From G963662605 sp963667005 (GTDB lineage Bacteria; Bacteroidota; Ignavibacteria; Ignavibacteriales; Ignavibacteriaceae): a stretch of DNA of 64,000 bases. The notes beneath the pieces were generated by a model. The model did no database searches and was not told where the DNA came from. It worked only from the letters and a program-made list of their open reading frames with translations. The stretch's first letter is position 1; every line of letters begins with the position of its first letter. Made by a program: the position numbers and the translations under genes. The DNA lies in contig OY762937.1 in the NCBI GenBank assembly GCA_963667005.1, positions 1 to 64,000 of the forward strand, read 5' to 3'. Below, in pieces: positions 35,961-42,811 of this stretch.

Positions 35961-36209
35961 TTATTTACAAATCTGATATACAATTTTTCTAATTGTATCA
36001 AACTGTAAGTATGGATACTCTTCACGTATCGCATCAATAGCATCACCGGCACTTACCTTGCCGGAGCGGAGCGATTTAAACTTTTTTCGAATCTGATAAT
36101 CTCTTACAGCTTTTTCATCAATCAACCCGTGAGAATTCAGCAATTCGTATATATCATCACTAATCAATTCGGAAAGCGGATTATCTATTTTAGCCAGTAC
36201 TGTTTTCAT
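35961..36209 (-). CDS. Small hypothetical protein
   Basis: Not recognised. 82 residues, all-helical in appearance, no Cys until the last residues (QICK). It has charged surfaces, an acidic centre and a KFKSLRSGKVSAGDAIDAI stretch that could be a helix-turn-helix or a protein-binding three-helix bundle. Cytoplasmic. ATG at 36209; it ends ~95 bases before a strong terminator and stands alone. The 391-base stretch upstream (36210-36600) has no gene. A regulatory or adaptor role is conceivable but not shown. Confidence 0.55.
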   Translation of the reverse strand: MKTVLAKIDNPLSELISDDIYELLNSHGLIDEKAVRDYQIRKKFKSLRSGKVSAGDAIDAIREEYPYLQFDTIRKIVYQICK

Positions 36210-36600
36210 AGACAGCTCTTTCTATTGTTATTGTTATGCAATATTACAACACCAAACGCTGTAGCAAAATCAGAGGCCGCACTCCATTGATTACTTAATT
36301 GTTTCACGTTGCTTAAAATTTCTCTAATGTTTAATAGTTATGACGTTAATAAAATAAAAAAGTTGCACAATGCGTAAATAATTTTTTTTGGTGTTATATA
36401 AGTCACATTATATAGTACGCAAAATTTTCGTGGTACGCTTTCACTGTTATAATGGTTAAACACTTTCAATGCCCAAAAAGTTTAATCAAAACGTCTGTTT
36501 GTTCCAATTTATCTATATATTCTTTAAAGGTGTGATGTAGCTAACATCATTTGTCCATTGCCCATAATGCATGGATTAGCTATATTTTCATAGATTTATT
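36210..36600. other. Divergent intergenic region without a gene
   Basis: 391 very AT-rich bases between the 82-residue gene (minus) and the NHL gene (plus). It holds no frame with protein-like features, no repeat that recurs in this window, and no strong hairpin. It should contain promoters for both directions; no single match to the TTTG/TAnnTTTG pattern is convincing. Confidence 0.5.
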
Positions 36601-37473
36601 ATGAAATCCGGAATGTACTGCATGCAACTACATAAATATCTATTTTTAATGATATTCTTAGGAGTGTTTTCACTTCCGTGCTGTTTTGCACAAGAAGCTT
36701 TGCTGGTTGATTCGATAGGGAACTTTACAAATGCAGCTGCATTCTCTTATACCGTTAACGGGATGCTATATGTTATTGATGCCAGGACTTCAGAGGTAAT
36801 TAAGATAGATACTTTAGGTAATCAGCTTAAAACAGCCGGAGGCTTTGGATGGAAATCCGGAGTATTTGATCTTCCATGTGATATCTTCTCTACTCCTCTT
36901 AATGTGTACGTAACAGATAAAAACAATCACCGAATACAACAATTCGACAAGGATTTGAATTACATTTCGGAATTGAACGGGAAGAACAGCGCTACACAAA
37001 AGGAAGAATTCCGCTATCCGAACGCTTGCGTTAATTTGCCATCAGGTGATTTATTTGTTCTTGATTCGGAAAACAAGCGGGTAATAAAATATGATGCTTT
37101 GCATAACTATAACTCCGCCTTTGGTGATTTTAACTGGGGACGTTACTCGCTAAACACACCGACAAAAATCCACCTGTACGATGAAGATAAACTCGGTGTT
37201 TTGGATGGACAAAATCTCGTTGTTTTTGATTTATACGGCAACGGATTAAATATTATCTCACTGCCGGATAGCATCGTTGACTTTGCATTCAAAAATAATA
37301 CGTTGTTTCTTAACACTGCAAAAGGCATGTATTTTCGAATCCTACCCGAATCTCAGTTTAAACGATTATCGTTACCCATTCTCAGTGAAGAAATTGTCGG
37401 CTTTGAGGTAAGTAATACGACCATATATATATTAACTTCTTCAAAGATTTATACACTGCGAATGTATTTGTAA
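36601..37473 (+). CDS. Secreted NHL-repeat (beta-propeller) protein
   Basis: 290 residues with a signal peptide; the leader is compact from Met8 (MQLHKYLFLMIFLGVFSL...CFAQ), so the real start may be 36622. The mature part has NHL-like repeats such as VYVTDKNNHRIQQFDKDLNY and LFVLDSENKRVIKYDALHNY (about 100-185), which form a beta-propeller. Only part of the propeller is well kept. These proteins often bind other proteins or sugars in the periplasm. It is first of four plus-strand genes; its stop shares a base with the DUF2085 start (TAATG). Confidence 0.75.
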   Translation: MKSGMYCMQLHKYLFLMIFLGVFSLPCCFAQEALLVDSIGNFTNAAAFSYTVNGMLYVIDARTSEVIKIDTLGNQLKTAGGFGWKSGVFDLPCDIFSTPLNVYVTDKNNHRIQQFDKDLNYISELNGKNSATQKEEFRYPNACVNLPSGDLFVLDSENKRVIKYDALHNYNSAFGDFNWGRYSLNTPTKIHLYDEDKLGVLDGQNLVVFDLYGNGLNIISLPDSIVDFAFKNNTLFLNTAKGMYFRILPESQFKRLSLPILSEEIVGFEVSNTTIYILTSSKIYTLRMYL

Positions 37474-37931
37474 TGACTGTCAGAAATTTCGGATTACTAT
37501 CAAGTTTTATTTCCGGTGTTTTGTTCTTATTCTTTTTGCCGGCCATGTTTCAAAACAACCTCAGTATTGCTTCTTTTGGCTTTCTCAGCAGAAAGCTCTT
37601 TTCTCATGTATGCATGCAAATTCCAGAACATACATTCGTGTATGGCAATTTTGTCTTTCCGGTATGTGCCAGATGCACCGGCATTTATTCGGGATTGTTT
37701 ATAGGCGGCCTATCGGTTGTGCTGCACTTTTTCCCACGCGGCCTATTTTCGAACAAATATTCAATTGCATTATTCGCGGCCCCGATAGCAATCCACGTCG
37801 GCGTTACTTTCTTGCATCTCTTCTCTTATTCGCTTTGGATAGCATACCTTACAGGTATTATCTTTGGATATAGTGTTTTTCCCTTTATTGCTACTCATTT
37901 AACGGAAAGTAATATTCTTACTAATGAATAA
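37473..37931 (+). CDS. DUF2085 membrane protein
   Basis: 152 residues with four membrane helices. The family pattern is plain: HVCMQIPEHTFVYGN followed by FPVCARCTGIYSGLFIGG, i.e. the C(H/M)Q...CARCTGIY motif of DUF2085, with Cys residues that could bind metal or heme. The function of this domain is not established. TAATG coupling to the NHL gene and an 8-base overlap with the next membrane gene tie it firmly into an operon. Confidence 0.85.
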   Translation: MTVRNFGLLSSFISGVLFLFFLPAMFQNNLSIASFGFLSRKLFSHVCMQIPEHTFVYGNFVFPVCARCTGIYSGLFIGGLSVVLHFFPRGLFSNKYSIALFAAPIAIHVGVTFLHLFSYSLWIAYLTGIIFGYSVFPFIATHLTESNILTNE

Positions 37932-38424
37932 TAAATTTTCGCCCGCTTTAGTCTGCGGGTTTGCTGCTGCCGTATTAACAATTGTTCCGGGATTAAAAAG
38001 CTTTGCCTGCTGTCTTATAATCCCCTTCGCTGTTTATATGTCTTTAATGATAAATCAAAAGTTGGGCGGGCTTCATAAGATTGCAGCAGGCGAAGGTGTA
38101 TATTTCGGTTTGGTGACCGGATTATGTACTGCATTATTCGGAACACTGTTGGAAATTATCATTACGTACGCCACGAAGTCCAATGACATTGTCATTACAT
38201 TTCCGGAATTCGAAAAATATATTCAAACACTCCCTCAGGCTGCTATGTTCAAAGAGTCGCTTCAACTGATTCGCGGCATTGTCTATGAAATATCCGCAAA
38301 GGGATTTTCGGCTTTATTTACAACATTTTTACTCATGGGTAATATTTTCATCGACACAATCTTCGGACTTATCGGAGGATTGGTTGCGATGTCAATCATC
38401 AACAAAAGAAATATTTCCCAATAA
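37924..38424 (+). CDS. Membrane protein, DUF4199-like
   Basis: 166 residues, about four membrane helices: 9-25, 33-45, 62-82 and 132-160. The central soluble insert (FPEFEKYIQTLPQAAMFKES) between helices and the IDTIFGLIGGLVAMSIINK end look like DUF4199 proteins of Bacteroidota, but similarity is weak by eye. It overlaps the DUF2085 gene by 8 bases. Function unknown; possibly a partner of the DUF2085 protein in the membrane. Confidence 0.6.
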   Translation: MNNKFSPALVCGFAAAVLTIVPGLKSFACCLIIPFAVYMSLMINQKLGGLHKIAAGEGVYFGLVTGLCTALFGTLLEIIITYATKSNDIVITFPEFEKYIQTLPQAAMFKESLQLIRGIVYEISAKGFSALFTTFLLMGNIFIDTIFGLIGGLVAMSIINKRNISQ

Positions 38425-38449
38425 TCTTTATCGCATTTGAAAGGCTCTC

Positions 38450-38764
38450 ATGATTAACGCAATTATATTCGCATGCCATTATATTTTTGCCCTGATTATA
38501 TTCACAAAAAAATGGCAGGATGAAAAACTGGGCACCGCCGTTATTAATCTGATGCTCATTGGAGTTTTATTTGCCGTAGGTTGGACGTTAGCAACCACAA
38601 TCAGCACCCAGATTCCTAAGGAATTGATTGAAACTGAGAAGTACAGAGGTTTTTTCGACAGGGATACAGTAGCTTTGGTATTATTGTCAACTGCAGAATA
38701 CTTCTTTTACAAGATGTATTATAGTGAAGTGTTTACTAGCGAAGCCGAAACGGAAAAACAATAA
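38450..38764 (+). CDS. Small membrane protein
   Basis: Not recognised. 104 residues with helices at about 5-20, 30-50 and possibly 77-92, and an acidic Glu/Lys tail. It starts 25 bases after the DUF4199-like gene and ends inside the 3' end of the convergent tonB-like gene: the two coding regions overlap by 29 bases (38736-38764) on opposite strands. Both frames run cleanly to their stops, so the overlap is probably real rather than an error. Confidence 0.55.
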   Translation: MINAIIFACHYIFALIIFTKKWQDEKLGTAVINLMLIGVLFAVGWTLATTISTQIPKELIETEKYRGFFDRDTVALVLLSTAEYFFYKMYYSEVFTSEAETEKQ

Positions 38765-39419
38765 CAACGGTCTGTTCAACAGAGGGCTGACCGCTCCGTA
38801 TCGGTTCAAAGCGCCATTGGCGGAGAGAATTGACTGCGGTATTTTCCAGACGGGTATCGCCTTTTGTAAGAACTACAATTCTTCCTACAGTACCATCAGG
38901 CAGAATAGAAAATCGAATTCGAATATCAAGTTCTTTATTAACTCCCGGAGGATAATCGGGAATATTGTAGCTATAAATTCTTCTTTGGCCGTTTCCTCCC
39001 CAGTCTATATCATATCCGGTGCCATTGCCTTCGCCATTACCGAATCCCCTTCCCGGTTTTCCATTACCTTTTGAGGGCAAAGAACCAGCGCCGCCTCGAA
39101 TTTCTCTTTTATCGGCAATCACGGCATCATCCGATTTAGAAGAAGTGCTTTTTGTCAGATCTACTTTAGCTTCTTTATTTTCTTCCTCAGTCCCCGGTTC
39201 AGCTGTTTGGGGCTGAGGTTCAGAAACATTGACAACACCAAACTGATTACTGCCGTCACCCGGAGAGCCGCCGGGGCCGCCTTCACCAAGTCCGATTTCA
39301 ACATAATTCTGCTGCGGCAGCGAATGCTTATATTGCTGGTAGAAAAACATACCGGCTAATAATAAGACGTGCAGCGCAATTGATAAGAAATACGAGGGGG
39401 TTTGACTTTGCTTTTTCAA
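38736..39419 (-). CDS. Energy transducer TonB-family protein (second copy)
   Basis: 227 residues: membrane helix at about 9-27 (YFLSIALHVLLLAGMFFY), a long Gly/Pro/Glu linker (about 40-145, with GEGGPGGSPGDGSNQF), and a TonB C-terminal domain (about 145-227) with IRFSILPDGTVGRIVVLTKG, then SLRQWRFEPI. Last gene of the TPR/OMP/HU-SPOR cluster, 51 bases past the HU-SPOR stop. No extra exbBD accompanies it, so it may share the pair at 32942-34029. It may serve the barrel protein of its own cluster (inference). Confidence 0.85.
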   Translation of the reverse strand: MKKQSQTPSYFLSIALHVLLLAGMFFYQQYKHSLPQQNYVEIGLGEGGPGGSPGDGSNQFGVVNVSEPQPQTAEPGTEEENKEAKVDLTKSTSSKSDDAVIADKREIRGGAGSLPSKGNGKPGRGFGNGEGNGTGYDIDWGGNGQRRIYSYNIPDYPPGVNKELDIRIRFSILPDGTVGRIVVLTKGDTRLENTAVNSLRQWRFEPIRSGQPSVEQTVVIVFPFRLR

Positions 39420-39470
39420 TCTAAATTTCGTTCACTCACAATATGAATACTAATCCTGCCATCAAGACTT

Positions 39471-41195
39471 TTACTTACGTACCTTAACGCGATACCATGT
39501 ACCTCGTCCGGGTATTTCAGCTTCCTGAATGATGACCGTCTTCCCCATGCTTCTTAATTTAGATGCTTCACTTTCAGCAACCGATTTAATTTTTACCGAC
39601 ATTACCTGAACATAAGCTCCATCCTGCACTTGAGTATTCTTTGCTTTATCCGTTTTTTTAACCGGATTTGGAGCCGGTGGTATAATCTTTTGAGGAGCAT
39701 TGGAAACTTTTGTATTAGTCTCCTTTTTCACCTTCCCGGTTCCCTGATCTTTTTTCTCTTCAATCGCATTTGCCGGAGGAGCTGCCTGTGTCCCCTTATC
39801 CTTTGCAACAACTGTTGAGCTATCGGCTTTAACCTGTGGTTGAGTCGGAAGATAAGGATAGGTTACTGGAAAGGAATAATCGCGTTCGATAATGTTCGCA
39901 TTTACAGCGCTTTGCGAATTCGCTTTGGCTTTCTTTTCCTGCTCCGGACGGTATACTTTCTCATAGACAAAGTAGCCGATGACGCCCGCAATTATTAATA
40001 ACAAGAGTAGCCACAAAAATGTGCGGAAGAATCCCGATTTTTTCTCTTCAACCTCTTCATCAGTAACTGGTTCATCGACAGGCTCTTCTTGAATTACTGG
40101 TTCATGATGTTCCTGTTTAACCGGCTCATCATCAATATTCTTCGAGCCTTGCAGCATCGATTCGGCATCGTCTTCCAGAAAATGAGGAATATTCAAAATT
40201 TCAGCTGTGGTGCGCACCCTCTGGTACTTGAATTTTTCGAACTCAGCTTCAAATTCCGCATCGTTCCTTTTTCTCTCCGCCTCATCCTCAAGTTCTTTTT
40301 TTATGAGAATCTCAGACATATCAATGGCGTGAGCATTATCATCTACTGCGGGAGTCTCTTTTAGGCTCTCTTCGGGAATTCTTTCAATAGTGCTATCTTT
40401 TTCAAACTCGGAGAGATCTATTGAAAACTCTTGAGTAGCCTTTTCCGGTGCATTAATAACCTGCATGAATGAAGGCAGTGTTTTTTCCTCGGGTGCAGTT
40501 TCCTCAACATCATCTGTTGTACCAAAATCCCAATCGGCTTCACCATCAATAGCTCCTGTTGATTCAGCAGCAGAAAGTTTAGCATCAGGCAATTCGGGTG
40601 CTGCAAGAATATTTTCTCCCTGCTCCTTCTTCCACTCAGCTCCGAATTCCCAAGGGACTTCTATCTCTTCATCTACGAGTACCTTTTCAGGTTCTGGTTG
40701 AGCCTCCTCAAGAATTGCCGCAAGTTGTGCTTCGCGCGATGCCGCAGAACGCTCAAGCAATCCAGACCCGATAATAACTGATATTTTCTGATCAAAATAT
40801 TTTCGAATTTCGTGCGGTGACGAAGGAATATTATCTACAATAACAGGCTGCCCTTTTAAAGGGATGAGCGGTTTATTAATACCAAGGTTAAAATACGGGT
40901 CAAGATTATTCGGTGACGCAAAAACATCAGTCGGAATGCCGAAGAGCAAATCGCCCTGTAATGAGGTCGGGTGTTCCGGCACAAAGCGAATGGCATCAGA
41001 GTTATTACTATCCCGTTTCTGGTCTGATGTCATTTTAATGCGGGTAAAACTTCCCAGACCGTCCAGAATAAGAGAATCGCCTTCAACCAGCAAGGAAGCC
41101 ATCTTCAACATGAAAATTTCCATGAAGCGGCCGGCCTCAAGTTGAGGAATGTCCCCGCGAATCGCAATTTCCCGGATAAGTTCTGAACGCGTCAT
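39471..41195 (-). CDS. HU-like domain - transmembrane - SPOR domain fusion protein
   Basis: 574 residues with an unusual order. Residues 1-~90 resemble the HU/IHF fold (SELIREIAIRGDIPQLEAGRF, then DSLILDGLGSFTRIK; the HU beta-arm region is altered). A long acidic Glu/Pro-rich region (about 150-380) follows, then one membrane helix at about 388-410 (FLWLLLLLIIAGVIGYFVY), a Lys/Pro/Thr-rich periplasmic linker, and a SPOR domain at about 500-574 (AYVQVMSVKIKSVAESEASK, then GTWYRVKVRK). SPOR domains bind denuded septal glycan; an HU-like domain would face the cytoplasm. So the protein may link the nucleoid or a partner to the division site (inference). Bacteroidota have related HU-SPOR proteins. 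Confidence 0.75.
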   Translation of the reverse strand: MTRSELIREIAIRGDIPQLEAGRFMEIFMLKMASLLVEGDSLILDGLGSFTRIKMTSDQKRDSNNSDAIRFVPEHPTSLQGDLLFGIPTDVFASPNNLDPYFNLGINKPLIPLKGQPVIVDNIPSSPHEIRKYFDQKISVIIGSGLLERSAASREAQLAAILEEAQPEPEKVLVDEEIEVPWEFGAEWKKEQGENILAAPELPDAKLSAAESTGAIDGEADWDFGTTDDVEETAPEEKTLPSFMQVINAPEKATQEFSIDLSEFEKDSTIERIPEESLKETPAVDDNAHAIDMSEILIKKELEDEAERKRNDAEFEAEFEKFKYQRVRTTAEILNIPHFLEDDAESMLQGSKNIDDEPVKQEHHEPVIQEEPVDEPVTDEEVEEKKSGFFRTFLWLLLLLIIAGVIGYFVYEKVYRPEQEKKAKANSQSAVNANIIERDYSFPVTYPYLPTQPQVKADSSTVVAKDKGTQAAPPANAIEEKKDQGTGKVKKETNTKVSNAPQKIIPPAPNPVKKTDKAKNTQVQDGAYVQVMSVKIKSVAESEASKLRSMGKTVIIQEAEIPGRGTWYRVKVRK

Positions 41196-41223
41196 AAAAT
41201 GGGATTACTTTTAATAAATATAT

Positions 41224-42810
41224 CTACCACTGGAATGTAACACCTGCCACCATATTGAAAGGCGTTTCCTGATAATTCTTCCAAATATAATTTTTTCTAT
41301 TCAATAAATTATCAATTTTGAAAGTAAATAAAAACTCTCGAGACAAAGCATAGCCTAATTCGAGGAAAAATGTATGATAGGCGCCCATCCATTCATTATT
41401 CAAAAGATCCGCGTATTGTGAACCGCGGAACTTGACTCCAGCCTTTGCAGTAACCCCAACCGGCAGTGTATAACCATACGCAGCATACAATTCAACGGCT
41501 GGATTAAAAGGTATCTTATAGTTGTTTGTATCCCTAATAGAGTTCAGTTTTAGTTTACCATAAAAATAGCCAAAATCTCCAGGCTGCATTCGCAGTTCGA
41601 AAGAGGCAGATGTTGCGTATGCCTTGGTCTTTGTTAACTCAAATGAAGCATCGCTGCTTCTGTATTGAAAATAAGGGAATTGGTTCGACTTGTAATATTC
41701 GAGTGACGCGATAATATCAAACTGCCTGTTTACTTCATACATCAGCGATATATCGAATTTGGAATCTTGCGAAAATGCAGTTGCCCTAAAATTTTTAAGA
41801 TACGAGTAGTCATTCAATCCAAGCATCTTTTCATAATCGAATATCTGGTAACCGGGATGGTATGAAGCGAAGACCATCAATCCGCTTTTTAATTTGACTT
41901 CAACTCCCAAAAGCGGATTTAATCCCTTCACCGTATCAAGACTCGTGAAGTTCAAGCCCATATCAACGCTAAAAATGTCAGAGGCGATTAAACGCAACGG
42001 AGCATCAACTTTGATCAATGTTTCACCGGAGTTCCAATTAGCAGAGTCATTCGTCATATACTGAGAATACTGAATCTGGGGAGAAAACTCTACCGCTCTT
42101 CCCGATATTCCAGCCGAACCGAAAATAGTAAATTTGCTTTCATTCAAATTCTCTTTGGACAGCTGGTGATACTGATGACGGACCATAAAGTTATATTGCC
42201 AGAAATTCCGTTTTGAACTCGCTAATCCCAACGCGAGATCGGTTGCGTGAATATCGCGTGTTTCCGGATCCTGCTTGGCGTATAGTTTGTAATTGGAATA
42301 ATTGTAATCGCCTTTAATAGAAAGTTCATTATCGCTGAGGAAATTATCTCCGCTAAGAATTTTATATTTTATTTCTGCGCCAGGATTAAACATGAGCTTC
42401 CAGGCGTTATCCACGTGGGGACGGTTATAACCAGCATTCAGATATCCGCCAAGAGTGAATTCATCAATGGGAATCAGCGTGGAATATGCAATCGAGGGTA
42501 ATGGAACTACTCCTGCCTGAATACCGAGTTTATTAAAATATGTAACCGCAGTATCTTTTTGCTGCATTTCTTTTTTTAATGGACTTGTTAACGATGTAGC
42601 CTCTAAAAATTCCGGTGAATATGCCGGTTTTAAGAATTCATCAGACACTGTAGGAATGAAAGGTGCCGGAAGTTTCTCCGCAGCAGGAAGCTCATACGAT
42701 TCTTTTCCGGTAATGACAAATTCCGGTAATTCAATACCTTGTTTTGTGTTTGTGTTCTGAGCGAAAATCAAACAACTCCACATCGCTAAAACGAGAAGTA
42801 CTTTTTTCAT
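41224..42810 (-). CDS. Outer-membrane beta-barrel protein (TonB-receptor-like)
   Basis: 528 residues. Signal peptide about 1-18 (ending IFA), then ELPEFVITGKESYELP, which resembles a TonB box or the start of a plug. The rest is alternating aromatic/polar strands of an outer-membrane barrel. The C-terminus NLLNRKNYIWKNYQETPFN and a final Trp match the end of TonB-dependent receptors (NLFNxxY, terminal aromatic). A full plug domain is not visible, so the protein is short for a receptor (usual ~650-1000). It starts 1 base after the TPR gene, so the two are coupled. A porin or TPR-dependent assembly factor are alternatives. Confidence 0.7.
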   Translation of the reverse strand: MKKVLLVLAMWSCLIFAQNTNTKQGIELPEFVITGKESYELPAAEKLPAPFIPTVSDEFLKPAYSPEFLEATSLTSPLKKEMQQKDTAVTYFNKLGIQAGVVPLPSIAYSTLIPIDEFTLGGYLNAGYNRPHVDNAWKLMFNPGAEIKYKILSGDNFLSDNELSIKGDYNYSNYKLYAKQDPETRDIHATDLALGLASSKRNFWQYNFMVRHQYHQLSKENLNESKFTIFGSAGISGRAVEFSPQIQYSQYMTNDSANWNSGETLIKVDAPLRLIASDIFSVDMGLNFTSLDTVKGLNPLLGVEVKLKSGLMVFASYHPGYQIFDYEKMLGLNDYSYLKNFRATAFSQDSKFDISLMYEVNRQFDIIASLEYYKSNQFPYFQYRSSDASFELTKTKAYATSASFELRMQPGDFGYFYGKLKLNSIRDTNNYKIPFNPAVELYAAYGYTLPVGVTAKAGVKFRGSQYADLLNNEWMGAYHTFFLELGYALSREFLFTFKIDNLLNRKNYIWKNYQETPFNMVAGVTFQW

Positions 42811-42811
42811 A

